In this document: positions 27,794 through 37,007 of the stretch, one piece after another
How the letters are laid out: each line of letters starts with the position of its first letter
Numbering within the stretch: the first letter of the stretch is position 1
Assembly (NCBI RefSeq): GCF_002735305.1
Contig: NZ_PDYG01000074.1
Location: 62,001-126,000 of the forward strand
DNA length: 64,000 nucleotides
Source of the DNA: Agathobacter ruminis
Lineage (GTDB): Bacteria; Bacillota; Clostridia; Lachnospirales; Lachnospiraceae
Direction of reading: 5' to 3'
Translations under genes and position numbers: made by a program
The notes under the pieces: generated by a model
What the model was told of the DNA's origin: nothing
What the model saw: the letters and a program-made list of their open reading frames with translations, nothing else
Databases searched by the model: none

Positions 27794-29572
27794 TTCATTG
27801 GTCTGGCGGATTTGTTCCGCCAGATTTTCTAAATAATCCCAACGCTCCATTTTTTCCAGCAATTCATTTTCACAAGCTTCTTTTTCTGCGGTAAGTTCCG
27901 TAAGTTTTCCATAGCTGGAAGCATTTCGCAGAATATCAGCCTCAAGATCGGAAATACGCTCCTCAAGGGCGGCAATATCCGCTTCGATGGTCTCGTATTC
28001 TTTTTGTTCCTGATAGGTGAATTTAATTTTTGTACTTTTCTTTTTCCATGTGGTGCGTGAATCGGAAGTCATCGCACTTTTACTTTGTGTACTTTCTTCT
28101 TCCCAAAACGGCAGCGGGGTCTTTTCAAGATAATCCGTATATCCGCCCTCATATTGATGAATTTCTCCGCGCTCAAATGCAAAGATCCGGTGTACAACGC
28201 GATCGAGAAAATGACGGTCGTGCGATACTGTCACGATGATTCCCGGGAAATTTTCCAGATAATCTTCAAGAATCGCAAGTGTCTCCGTATCCAGATCGTT
28301 GGTCGGCTCATCGAGAATTAAAAAATTCGGATTGCCCATCAGGACGTTCAGCAGAGCCAGTCGCCGTTTTTCGCCGCCGGAGAGCTTTTCAATCGGACTG
28401 TATTGCTGTTCCGGTGTAAACAAAAACCGTTCAAGCATCGACGATGCCGATATCTTTCCGTCTACAGTCGGAATGTATTCCCCTGTCTCGCGAATATAAT
28501 CAATCACGCGTTCGCCTGGATTCATCCACTGGATTTCTTGCCCGAAATATCCCATCTGCACGGTCTGACCGACAGTCACATTTCCGCTGTCCGGGGTCAG
28601 CAGCCCGGCAATGATTTTCATCAGTGTGGTCTTGCCGCATCCGTTATTGCCGACAAATCCCACGCGATCCTGTTTCAAAAAGATATAGGAAAAGTCATTG
28701 ATGATGGTGCGATTGTCATATGACAGTTGAATTCGGTCCAGTTCCACGGTGGTGCGGCCCATACGCGTCGCAATAGAGCCCATCTGCAGGCTTTCCTGTA
28801 CCTTTGGAGCCTCCATATCGCGCAATGCCTCATAGCGCTGAATATGTGCCTTCTGCTTGGTCGAACGGGCGCGTGCACCGCGCCGAATCCATGCCAGCTC
28901 ACGTCGCAAAATATTCTGGCGTTTCTGTTCGGAGGAGCGAATGTTGTCATATCGTGCGGCTTTGCGCTCCAAAAACCCGGAATAATTGCAGTCATAGCTG
29001 TAAATGTGCGACTGATCGATTTCGACAATTCTGTCACAGACTTCATCCAGGAAATACCGGTCATGCGTTACCATAATGATGGTTCCCTGATATCCGTTCA
29101 AATATTTCTGCAGCCATTCAATCATGCCATAATCCAGATGGTTGGTCGGCTCATCAAGCAGCAACAGATCTGCCGGTTTCGACAGTGCAATTGCCAGCGC
29201 CAGCTTCTTTCGCTGCCCCCCTGACATTTCGCCCACTTTTTGCTCTAAATCCGTAATGGACAGTCTCGTCAGAATCGTGAGTGCTTCTGTTTCATTCTCT
29301 GTCTGCGCAAGCACATTCTCGCGCACCGATTTCTCATCATCGAACTGCGGATCCTGCGGCAGATAACTGATTACCACATGATTCGCCTTAATCACATTTC
29401 CCTCATCCGGCTCCTCCTGCCCCGCAACCATCTTCAGCAAAGTAGATTTTCCGGTCCCGTTGATTCCGACAATCCCGACCTTCTCATGCTCCTGCACAAA
29501 AAAAGAGGCCTCCTCAAACAACAGGTGGTCCGTATATGCTTTTGTTAATTTTTCTATATTTACCACATTCAT
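27788..29572 (-). CDS. ABC-F ATPase with Uup-like C-terminal coiled coil
   Basis: A 594-residue soluble protein with two ABC ATPase domains and no membrane segment. Walker A motifs are GINGTGKST and GNNGCGKTT; signatures are MSGGQRKKLALA and LSGGEKRRLALL. The C-terminal 80 or so residues form a coiled coil (EADIAALEERISDLEADI) as in Uup. ABC-F proteins act on ribosomes or on branched nucleic acids (Uup). The start is placed at the ATG at 29572 because homology begins with MNVVNIEKLTKAY; no good ribosome site is visible. An antibiotic-protection role is possible but less likely than housekeeping. Confidence 0.88.
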   Translation of the reverse strand: MNVVNIEKLTKAYTDHLLFEEASFFVQEHEKVGIVGINGTGKSTLLKMVAGQEEPDEGNVIKANHVVISYLPQDPQFDDEKSVRENVLAQTENETEALTILTRLSITDLEQKVGEMSGGQRKKLALAIALSKPADLLLLDEPTNHLDYGMIEWLQKYLNGYQGTIIMVTHDRYFLDEVCDRIVEIDQSHIYSYDCNYSGFLERKAARYDNIRSSEQKRQNILRRELAWIRRGARARSTKQKAHIQRYEALRDMEAPKVQESLQMGSIATRMGRTTVELDRIQLSYDNRTIINDFSYIFLKQDRVGFVGNNGCGKTTLMKIIAGLLTPDSGNVTVGQTVQMGYFGQEIQWMNPGERVIDYIRETGEYIPTVDGKISASSMLERFLFTPEQQYSPIEKLSGGEKRRLALLNVLMGNPNFLILDEPTNDLDTETLAILEDYLENFPGIIVTVSHDRHFLDRVVHRIFAFERGEIHQYEGGYTDYLEKTPLPFWEEESTQSKSAMTSDSRTTWKKKSTKIKFTYQEQKEYETIEADIAALEERISDLEADILRNASSYGKLTELTAEKEACENELLEKMERWDYLENLAEQIRQTNES

Positions 29573-29649
29573 AGCATAGAGTGTAGCACAGATGCCGCAA
29601 TTTCTCAATTTCCCCTTCACTGTCCCCGTGCCCATCACCATCTAGGGCT

Positions 29650-30220
29650 CCGCACACAAGCCCTGCCCGGGGCGCCCCCATCCCCCCTCAGCTCTCACAC
29701 AGTGCTCAAACTTGATTCGTTCAGAAAGTTGTGCATTGCTTCAAGGATTAAGGCTGTTCTTTCAACTATTTGCACTTCTCCTGCACAGTCTTTTCTACGC
29801 AAACACTCGTTAGTCTTTATCACTTTCCTGGGCCATATAGACCGGTGGAGGAACATCGTTGGGAGTGCGCTTAGTAAAACAGAAGCCGCTTTTGCGAAGT
29901 GCTCGATACGAGCCGCCACGGACGGCGGCGAGAGCCGATGGCGTCCCGGATGGACGCTCTGAGGCGATATCGAGTACTCAAAAGCGGCTTCGTGGTTTTA
30001 CTTAGCAAGCGGACAGTGTTCCTCCACCGGTCTATATGGACAGGAAAGCGATACGATAGTCTACAAGGTGTTTGCGATGAAAAGACAGTTTGTCGAAGTG
30101 CAAAATCGGTGAAAGGACAGCCTGATGAAGCAATGCACGACTTTCGAAGAATCTAAGTTCTCGCACTTATCGTGAGAGCTGAGGGGGGATGGGGGCGCCC
30201 CGGGAAGGGCCTGTGTGCGG
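29650..30220. repeat. Long foldback element, family 1, copy 2 (core inverted)
   Basis: This 571-bp element fills most of the gap 29573-30431 between the divergent ABC-F and glp genes. The outer arms (29650-29699 and 30171-30220) are almost exactly complementary (CCGGGGCGCCCCCATC block), but their sequence is unrelated to the arms of copies 1 and 3. The inner core is homologous to those copies but in opposite orientation: here the AAATCGGTGAAAGGACAGCC block is on the right. Inner arms pair AAGCCGCTTTTG with CAAAAGCGGCTT, and the tip has two GC-rich hairpins (GCCGCC/GGCGGC and GCGTCC/GGACGC). No ribosome-bound frame is shared between copies. Confidence 0.85.
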
Positions 30221-30278
30221 TGGGCAGGCGGTAAATGGGGGGACGGGGACGGCGAAAGGGAACATTAATTGCGGCATC

Positions 30279-30307
30279 TTGCACACGCGTGCAGAATGTG
30301 GTAAAAT
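30279..30307 (+). promoter_or_regulatory. Promoter of the glp operon
   Basis: TTGCAC (30279-30284) and TAAAAT (30302-30307) with a 17-base spacer; transcription would start near 30314, leaving a leader of about 118 bases that carries the terminator. A partial palindrome TGCAC-ACGC-GTGCA (30280-30293) overlaps the -35 box and could be a repressor site. Confidence 0.6.
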
Positions 30308-30334
30308 ATAGAAAAAATAAGAGCACCAATGAGA

Positions 30335-30392
30335 CGAGAGTAAATGGTAGAGGCGAAGAGATTCGCCTATTTCATTTGCTCTCGTTTTTTTT
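30335..30392 (+). terminator. Leader terminator (candidate GlpP-controlled attenuator)
   Basis: CGAGAGTAAATG (30335-30346) pairs with CATTTGCTCTCG (30373-30384), enclosing a second stem AGGCGAA/TTCGCCT, followed by eight T residues. It lies after the promoter and before the first glp gene. This is the arrangement known for glp leaders of Firmicutes, where GlpP with glycerol-3-phosphate prevents termination. A GlpP homologue is encoded at 39792-40367. The control itself is inferred. Confidence 0.75.
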
Positions 30393-30431
30393 ATGTCTCG
30401 GAGGATAAGGAGACAGGAAAGGGGATATTGT

Positions 30432-31892
30432 ATGTATGATGTGATTGTGATTGGCGGCGGCGTAACAGGATGTGCGATTGCCCGCGAATTGTCAAAATTT
30501 GAGGGAAAGGGCTGCGTAATTGAGGCCGGGGATGATGTATGCTCGGGTACTTCGAAAGCGAACAGCGCAATTATTCATGCCGGATTTGATGCAGCTCCGG
30601 GAAGCAATAAAGCAAGGCTGAATGTCAGAGGAAATGCGATGATGGATGAACTGGCAGAAAAGCTCGATATTTCATTTCGCAGGAACGGCTCGCTGGTCGT
30701 TCGCACGGCAGAACAACCGGAAGAAGGACTGAGACAATTGCTGGAGAAAGGCAGACAAAACGGTGTGCCGGGAATTCGTATTGTGGCAGGCGAAGAATTG
30801 AGAGCGATGGAGCCGAATCTGGCGGATACTGTCGTGGAAGCATTGTATGCGCCGACAGGCGCGATTGTCTGTCCGTTTGAGATGACGATTGCATTTGCGG
30901 AAAATGCATATGAGAACGGTATGGAGTTTCGTCTGGAGACGACGGTAAAAGAAATCGAAAAAGAAGAGGGTGGATATTGTGTTCGCGTGGAGAAGCGCGC
31001 AGCAGATCAGACGGTGACGACGGAGGAGCTGCATACGAAGGCGGTGGTCAATGCCGCCGGCGTTTATGCAGATGTCTGGAACAACCGGGTGAGCGAAAAC
31101 AAAATCCATATCACCGCCAGAAAAGGCGAATATCTGTTGCTGGATAAAGTCGCAGGGAATCATGTGCAGCATACCATTTTTCAGTTGCCGGGCAAGATGG
31201 GAAAAGGCGTACTGGTGACTCAGACGGTCCATGGCAATCTGCTTGTGGGCCCGACTGCAAAGGATATCGATGACAAGGAAGGCGTGAATACAACACCGGA
31301 GGGGCTGGATTATCTACCTGATTCTGCGGCAGTTTCGGTGAAAAATTTACCGCTTCGCCAAGTGATTACAAGTTTTGCGGGATTGCGCGCGCACGAAGAC
31401 GGTGATGACTTTGTACTCGGAGAGGCAGCGGATGCACCAAACTTTTATAATGCAGCCGGAATCGAATCCCCGGGACTTTCCTCAGCACCGGCAATCGGAG
31501 AAGAGATTGCGGCGGAAGTGGCAGCCAAGCTTGGATTGCAGAAAAAAGAAGGATTCAAGGATACGAGAAAAGGCGTGCAGCATCTGGCAGAGCTGAGTAT
31601 GGAACAGCGAAATGAACTGATCCGGCAGAATCCGGCCTATGGCAATATCATCTGTCGTTGTGAAATGATTTCGGAGGGGGAAATCCTCGATGCGATTCAT
31701 CGACCGATTGGCGCCCGAAGTCTTGATGCAGTGAAACGGCGCACCAGAGCGGGAATGGGCCGTTGTCAGTCCGGTTTTTGCTCTCCTCGTGTGATTGACA
31801 TTCTCAACAGGGAATGTGGAATCCCGATGGAACAGGTGCGTAAAAACAGCGGAGCAAGCAATTTTATTGTGGGAAAGAATAAGGAGATTTAG
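30432..31892 (+). CDS. Anaerobic glycerol-3-phosphate dehydrogenase-like FAD subunit (GlpA type)
   Basis: A 486-residue DAO-family flavoprotein with N-terminal dinucleotide fold VIVIGGGVTGCAIARELS and SGTSKANSAIIHAGFDA. A C-terminal [2Fe-2S] BFD-like domain has cysteines in IICRCEMISEGE and GRCQSGFCSP. The group oxidises glycerol-3-phosphate to dihydroxyacetone phosphate in the first gene of glpABC-like operons; related enzymes act on other 2-hydroxyacids. The ATG at 30432 is used because the dinucleotide motif begins immediately and AGGAAAGGGG lies upstream. The gene after it starts 2 bases beyond its stop. The leader terminator and GlpP support the glycerol-3-phosphate assignment. Confidence 0.85.
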   Translation: MYDVIVIGGGVTGCAIARELSKFEGKGCVIEAGDDVCSGTSKANSAIIHAGFDAAPGSNKARLNVRGNAMMDELAEKLDISFRRNGSLVVRTAEQPEEGLRQLLEKGRQNGVPGIRIVAGEELRAMEPNLADTVVEALYAPTGAIVCPFEMTIAFAENAYENGMEFRLETTVKEIEKEEGGYCVRVEKRAADQTVTTEELHTKAVVNAAGVYADVWNNRVSENKIHITARKGEYLLLDKVAGNHVQHTIFQLPGKMGKGVLVTQTVHGNLLVGPTAKDIDDKEGVNTTPEGLDYLPDSAAVSVKNLPLRQVITSFAGLRAHEDGDDFVLGEAADAPNFYNAAGIESPGLSSAPAIGEEIAAEVAAKLGLQKKEGFKDTRKGVQHLAELSMEQRNELIRQNPAYGNIICRCEMISEGEILDAIHRPIGARSLDAVKRRTRAGMGRCQSGFCSPRVIDILNRECGIPMEQVRKNSGASNFIVGKNKEI

Positions 31893-31894
31893 GC

Positions 31895-33160
31895 ATGAAA
31901 CAATATGATCTGGTAATTATCGGCGGGGGTCCGGCCGGAATGGCGGCTGCAATTGCAGCATATGATGAAGGCGTTTCTGATATTTTGATCATTGAGCGCG
32001 ATAAAGAACTCGGAGGCATCCTGAATCAGTGTATTCATAATGGATTTGGGTTGCATACATTCAAAGAAGAGCTGACAGGCCCGGAATATGCCGCACGATT
32101 TGCACAGCAGGTGTATGAGCGCGGAATCGCATTCAAATTAAATACCATGGTAATGGATATCAGTGAGCAGAAAGTTGTAACAGCGATGAATGCACATGAC
32201 GGAATGTTTGAGGTGCAGGCAAAGGCTGTTGTCCTGGCGATGGGATGCAGAGAGCGCAGCCGCGGTGCACTCAATATTCCGGGCTATCGTCCGGCAGGCA
32301 TTTATTCGGCCGGTACGGCACAGCGACTGGTCAATATGGAAGGCTTTATGCCGGGAAAAGAAGTTGTGATTCTCGGTTCGGGAGACATTGGACTGATTAT
32401 GGCAAGACGCATGACACTTGAAGGCGCAAAGGTGAAAGTGGTAGCGGAGTTGATGCCATATTCCGGAGGATTGAAGAGAAATATTGTGCAATGCTTAAAT
32501 GACTTTGATATTCCGCTCAAGCTTTCGCATACGGTAGTGGATATCGAGGGGAAGGAGCGCGTCGAAGCGGTGACCATTGCGCAGGTAGGAGCAGACAGAA
32601 AACCGATTCCGGGCACAGAAGAACGATATACCTGTGATACCCTGCTGTTATCCTGTGGTTTGCTCCCGGAAAATGAACTGTCACGGACAGCAGGTGTGGA
32701 ATTGTCTCCGGTGACTTCGGGTCCGGTGGTCAATGAATCGCTCGAGACCAGTGTGGAAGGCATTTTTGCCTGCGGAAATGTCCTGCATGTGCATGATCTG
32801 GTGGATTATGTATCGCAGGAAGCGGCCGTCGCAGGTCGTCATGCTGCAGAATATATCAAGGCAGATGCGATGGAAAAGAGCTCAGGAAAGACGATACAGA
32901 TTGAAGGAGAAGGCGGCGTGCGCTATACCGTGCCGGGATTTATCAGACCGGATTGCATGGATGAGAACCTGACCGTGCGTTTTCGTGTGGGAAATGTGTA
33001 TCAGAACTGTTCGATTGTGACCTATTTTGATGACAGGGAAATCGCCAGAAGAAAACGTCCGGTGATGGCGCCGGGTGAAATGGAGCAGATTATTCTGCAA
33101 AAAAAGCAGTTACAGAATGACGTATCGCGAGTAAAAATCGTGATTGAACCTAATTCATAG
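31895..33160 (+). CDS. NAD(P)/FAD-dependent oxidoreductase (second glp subunit)
   Basis: A 421-residue pyridine-nucleotide-disulphide-type oxidoreductase. FAD motif DLVIIGGGPAGMAAAIAAYD, NAD motif EVVILGSGDIGLIMARRM, C-terminal FAD motif EGIFACGNVLHVHDLVDYVS. No redox-active CxxC is seen. In Clostridia this protein is the usual middle gene of the GlpA-like/DUF1667 operon and likely transfers electrons from the GlpA-type subunit to NAD+ or another acceptor. It is translationally linked to both neighbours. Confidence 0.85.
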   Translation: MKQYDLVIIGGGPAGMAAAIAAYDEGVSDILIIERDKELGGILNQCIHNGFGLHTFKEELTGPEYAARFAQQVYERGIAFKLNTMVMDISEQKVVTAMNAHDGMFEVQAKAVVLAMGCRERSRGALNIPGYRPAGIYSAGTAQRLVNMEGFMPGKEVVILGSGDIGLIMARRMTLEGAKVKVVAELMPYSGGLKRNIVQCLNDFDIPLKLSHTVVDIEGKERVEAVTIAQVGADRKPIPGTEERYTCDTLLLSCGLLPENELSRTAGVELSPVTSGPVVNESLETSVEGIFACGNVLHVHDLVDYVSQEAAVAGRHAAEYIKADAMEKSSGKTIQIEGEGGVRYTVPGFIRPDCMDENLTVRFRVGNVYQNCSIVTYFDDREIARRKRPVMAPGEMEQIILQKKQLQNDVSRVKIVIEPNS

Positions 33161-33180
33161 TCATGGGTGGAGGCAATATT

Positions 33181-33552
33181 ATGGCAAAAGAGATCATCGA
33201 ATTAACCTGTATCGGATGTCCGCTCGGATGCAGTTTGAAAGTAGAAAAACAGGATGCGGAAATTTTGAGTGTGGAGGGAAATACCTGTCCGCGCGGAGAT
33301 GCATATGCGAGAAAGGAAGTGACCAATCCGACGCGTATTGTTACTTCCTCCGTGAAAGTCGTCGGCGGGGAAGTGGAAACTGTCTCCTGCAAGACGGCTT
33401 CCGACATCCCGAAAAATCTGATTTTTTCAGTGATTGAAGTGTTGCGTGGACAGACCGTGACAGCACCGGTTCGAATCGGGGATGTACTTGTAAAAAATGT
33501 TTGCGATACAGGTGTTGATATTGTTGCGACGAAGGAAGTTCAAAGCGCTTAA
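33181..33552 (+). CDS. DUF1667 cysteine-rich electron-transfer-like protein
   Basis: A 123-residue protein with cysteines in ELTCIGCPLGCSL and NTCPRGDAYA, the DUF1667 pattern (CxxCPxGC), likely binding an iron-sulfur cluster or metal. It is the standard third gene with the two upstream oxidoreductases, where it may replace GlpC. The ATG at 33181 follows GGTGGAGG; an ATG at 33163 is less likely. Role in electron transfer is inferred from context. Confidence 0.85.
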   Translation: MAKEIIELTCIGCPLGCSLKVEKQDAEILSVEGNTCPRGDAYARKEVTNPTRIVTSSVKVVGGEVETVSCKTASDIPKNLIFSVIEVLRGQTVTAPVRIGDVLVKNVCDTGVDIVATKEVQSA

Positions 33553-33656
33553 ATTAAAGTAATCTTTTGCTTCACAATCTCTTTTCAAATGCGTGCAGTT
33601 ATGGTAAATTTAATTATGATAATCTATGCTGTTTAGGCAGGAAACTGGAGACTGGA

Positions 33657-36299
33657 ATGGAGCAAAAGCGTAGCATCTTGGTCATCGAGGATGACAAAAT
33701 AAGCCGAACGATCCTTGCGAACAAGCTAAAGGAAGAATATATCGTTTATCAGGCTGAGGATGGAGAAGAAGGTTTGACCATGCTCAGAAAGCATCCGACG
33801 GTGTCTGTTATTTTATTGGATATTCTGATGCCGGTGATGGATGGATACGAATTTTTGCATATAATCAAGCAAAATGACGCATACAGCCTGATTCCGGTAA
33901 TCGTGATTACCGGAAACTTTAGCGAAGAGGAAGAGCTGAAATGTCTCGAACTCGGCGCAAATGATTTTTTGAGCAAACCGTACAATCCGGCAGAGGCCCT
34001 TGTGCGTATTCATAATATAATCCGCCTGGAAGAAGCTTCCAATGCATTGCAGGAGATGGAAAAGGATGAGCTGACAGGCTTGTTTACCAAGCAGGCGTTT
34101 TTGCGTTATGCAACGGAGATGGTGGAGCAGAACCCGGATACGGATTTTGCAATCCTTGGATTTAATATCGAGAATTTTAAGGCGACAAACAGCCAATACG
34201 GAGAGCGGATGTGTGACGAATTTTTGGCATATATCGGTGCGAAAGTACGCCGTGTCATCAAGACCGGTATCTCCGGCCGCTTTAGCGGAGATCAGTTTGT
34301 TGTTTTATTTGACAATGACGAAAAGAATACCATTGATCGAATCGAGCAGATTTCGCGCGTGGTATTTCAGCATGCACCGATTCCGCATCAGGTGGCAAAG
34401 ATCGGTGTCTATGCACCAATCGATCGTAATATCGAGATGGCCCGTTGTTGCGACCGTGCCTTTCTTGCGATTCGAGAGGTAAAGGGTGTTTATCACAAGA
34501 ATGTTGCATTCTACGAAGAAAAAATGCGTGAGCAGATGATCAACGAGCAGCGCATTCAGGATTCGATGGAGAAAGCACTCGCGGAAGAGCAGTTCATGGT
34601 TTATTACCAGCCGAAGCATGAGAGTATCAGCGGGGAAATTGCCGGCGCAGAAGCATTGATCCGATGGAATCATCCGGAATTCGGATTCATGCAGCCAAAC
34701 AAGTTTGTACCGCTGTTTGAGCGAAACGGATTCATCACCGAGCTGGACAGTTTCGTGCTGAAACGGGTATGCGAAGATATCCAAAGATGGCAGGAAAAGG
34801 GAATCCCTGTCGTGCCGATTTCCGTCAATGTATCCAGACGAGATTATCTGGAAGAGGGTTGGATTGATCGGCAGATTGAGATGATTGACAATTATGGCAT
34901 CAATCATTCTCTGATTCACATGGAGGTGACCGAATCACTCTATGCGGAGAATACCGGTGTCATTATCGAGCAGATTCACAAATTACAAAAAAATGATTTC
35001 CTGATTGAGATGGATGATTTTGGTGCCGGATATTCCTCTTTGGGTATGCTGGCAACATTCCCGCTTGATGTCATCAAGCTGGATATCAGCTTTGTGCGCT
35101 CCATCGAGATCAACAAGGTAGTCATCGAAAATATTATCAAGCTTGCACACAAGATGGGCTTTAAGACAGTCGCAGAAGGCGCGGAGACGGAAGCACAATT
35201 CCATATCCTGCGCAACCTCGGATGTGATTTTATCCAGGGATATTATTTTTCAAAACCATTGTCCTGCGACAAATATGAGAAATATGTTACGGAGAAGATG
35301 AACCTGTTGGAGCAGGTTGGTGATGCATTGAACCGGATGGAAATTTCGGTTCCGACGACGGAACTGGAAAAGTCGCGTGAGAATATGCGCATCAACAGTC
35401 TTCTTTCGATTATCGAATCACTTGAAGAAGCGAACTTTATTGACTCACTGACCGGATTCCAAAACCGGAAAGCATTTTATAATTCCATCCAGAGTATCGA
35501 GAATTCGCCGCAGCTGAACAGTATGCCGATCGGAATCGCATTCGTGGATATCAATGGATTGAAGAGCGTCAATGACAACTTCGGTCATGAAGCGGGCGAC
35601 CGTTTGATTGTACATATTGCGGGCATTTTGCGTTCCATCTTTTTGACGGCGGATATTTTCCGCGTCGGAGGCGATGAATTTATTATTTTATCCCGTGAAT
35701 CAACGGAGCGGGAATTCTATGAAAAGATACGCCGTGTGAATTCGCGCTGGACCGAGGAAGAGTCTGCGGCAGTTGGATTTATCTGGCTGATGGAGGCACG
35801 TAATCTCGAACAGCATATGGTTGCTGTCGACAAGCAGATGTACAAAGAAAAGCGCAAATATTACGAGCAGAAATTCAATGACAGACGTCGTGGACAGCGC
35901 CGTGGCAAAATCAATGAATCAATGGATGCCTCATTACCTTCCTTGTTTGATGATATTGCAAATGCTTTGCCTTGCGGATTTTTCGTATATCAGGCAGAAG
36001 GCGATGAAAGGCTGGTATTATACAATGACGAGCTGGTTCGCCTGTTTGGCTGTTCCGGACCGGAAGATTTTCATGCATATGTCAACGGATCGTTCCGCGG
36101 CATGGTACATCCGGATGATCTCGCAATGGTTGAGGGTAATATCTCTGAACAGATTAACGAAGAAAATGATGTGGATTATGTCGAATACCGCATCATCACA
36201 AAAGACGGCACAGTAAAGAAAGTGCGTGACCACGGACGATTCATTCATTCCGAAGATTATGGCAATGTCTTTGTCGTTATGGTCAATGAAATCAAATAA
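33657..36299 (+). CDS. Receiver-GGDEF(degenerate)-EAL-GGDEF-PAS signalling protein
   Basis: An 880-residue c-di-GMP protein. Order: receiver (Asp55 in LLDILMPVMDGYE), a degenerate GGDEF (signature SGDQF, about 130-290), a complete EAL domain (AEALIRW, DDFGAGYSS, VAEGAE, QGYYFSKPL), a second GGDEF with intact FRVGGDEFIILS, then a C-terminal PAS-fold domain (FVYQAEGDERLVLYND to VFVVMVNEIK). It could both make and break c-di-GMP. The PAS domain at the C-terminus, after the catalytic parts, is unusual. The first half is closely similar in layout to the EAL protein at 10315, which suggests duplication. The start ATG follows GGAG; homology begins there. It is monocistronic, ending in a bidirectional terminator. 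The cognate kinase is not adjacent. Confidence 0.88.
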   Translation: MEQKRSILVIEDDKISRTILANKLKEEYIVYQAEDGEEGLTMLRKHPTVSVILLDILMPVMDGYEFLHIIKQNDAYSLIPVIVITGNFSEEEELKCLELGANDFLSKPYNPAEALVRIHNIIRLEEASNALQEMEKDELTGLFTKQAFLRYATEMVEQNPDTDFAILGFNIENFKATNSQYGERMCDEFLAYIGAKVRRVIKTGISGRFSGDQFVVLFDNDEKNTIDRIEQISRVVFQHAPIPHQVAKIGVYAPIDRNIEMARCCDRAFLAIREVKGVYHKNVAFYEEKMREQMINEQRIQDSMEKALAEEQFMVYYQPKHESISGEIAGAEALIRWNHPEFGFMQPNKFVPLFERNGFITELDSFVLKRVCEDIQRWQEKGIPVVPISVNVSRRDYLEEGWIDRQIEMIDNYGINHSLIHMEVTESLYAENTGVIIEQIHKLQKNDFLIEMDDFGAGYSSLGMLATFPLDVIKLDISFVRSIEINKVVIENIIKLAHKMGFKTVAEGAETEAQFHILRNLGCDFIQGYYFSKPLSCDKYEKYVTEKMNLLEQVGDALNRMEISVPTTELEKSRENMRINSLLSIIESLEEANFIDSLTGFQNRKAFYNSIQSIENSPQLNSMPIGIAFVDINGLKSVNDNFGHEAGDRLIVHIAGILRSIFLTADIFRVGGDEFIILSRESTEREFYEKIRRVNSRWTEEESAAVGFIWLMEARNLEQHMVAVDKQMYKEKRKYYEQKFNDRRRGQRRGKINESMDASLPSLFDDIANALPCGFFVYQAEGDERLVLYNDELVRLFGCSGPEDFHAYVNGSFRGMVHPDDLAMVEGNISEQINEENDVDYVEYRIITKDGTVKKVRDHGRFIHSEDYGNVFVVMVNEIK

Positions 36300-36300
36300 T

Positions 36301-36338
36301 CAAAAAAAGCGTAGCAGTCTGACTGCTACGCTTTTTTG
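36301..36338. terminator. Bidirectional terminator
   Basis: CAAAAAAAGCGTAGCAGT and ACTGCTACGCTTTTTTG form a near-perfect 17-bp stem with A and T runs on both flanks. It can terminate both the rightward signalling gene and the leftward cytidylate-kinase-like gene. Confidence 0.9.
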
Positions 36339-36351
36339 ATTGAATTAAGAA

Positions 36352-36951
36352 TTATTGCATATTATGTGTGCGACGTCTGACATAGTCATACAGAAAATCA
36401 ATCGTTGCTTCCACACCAAGTGCGGAACTGTTCACGCACAGATCATAGGTCTGCGGATCGCCCCACTGACATTCGCAAAAATGATTATGATAATTACGGC
36501 GATGACTGTCATGGCGTTTCATGGCTGCCAGAGCCTCGTGTTCGCTCATGCCACGCAATTTGATGATGCGCGCAAGTTTGACATCCTGATCCCCATAGAT
36601 GAAAATCGGAATCAAATTATCGATTTCCGCAAGCACGGTTTCGGCACAGCGGCCGACTACCACAAATGATTCTCCTTTTTGAGCCAGATCGCGCAAAAAA
36701 TTAAATTGCAGGGTTGCCACAGCTTCTTCCGGAGAATTGCTGTATCCGCGGACGGTGCGGCTCATCAGTCTGCGTCGTGGAGTCTCATCATACTTATTCA
36801 ATGTTGATACATCCAGCCCTTTCTTCTCCGCAATCTGATCCAGAATATTATGATCATAAAATGGCAATCCCAATTTTTTTGCAAGTGCTTCGCCGATGTC
36901 ATGACCACCGCTTCCGTATTCGCGACTAATTGTAATAATCACCTGTTCCAT
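36352..36951 (-). CDS. Cytidylate-kinase-like (AAA_26) protein
   Basis: A 199-residue P-loop-related protein. The N-terminus IITISREYGSGGHDIGEALA carries the degenerate nucleotide loop of the cytidylate kinase-like family, and FYDHNILDQIAEKKGLD is the usual second block. It is distinct from canonical Cmk and common in Clostridia; the substrate is not established. The site AGGGGAGGG lies upstream of the ATG on the minus strand. Confidence 0.82.
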   Translation of the reverse strand: MEQVIITISREYGSGGHDIGEALAKKLGLPFYDHNILDQIAEKKGLDVSTLNKYDETPRRRLMSRTVRGYSNSPEEAVATLQFNFLRDLAQKGESFVVVGRCAETVLAEIDNLIPIFIYGDQDVKLARIIKLRGMSEHEALAAMKRHDSHRRNYHNHFCECQWGDPQTYDLCVNSSALGVEATIDFLYDYVRRRTHNMQ

Positions 36952-37007
36952 TATCGTTTCCCTCCCCTAAACTGTTTCTACATTCATTCTACCATAATGC
37001 TTCCGCC

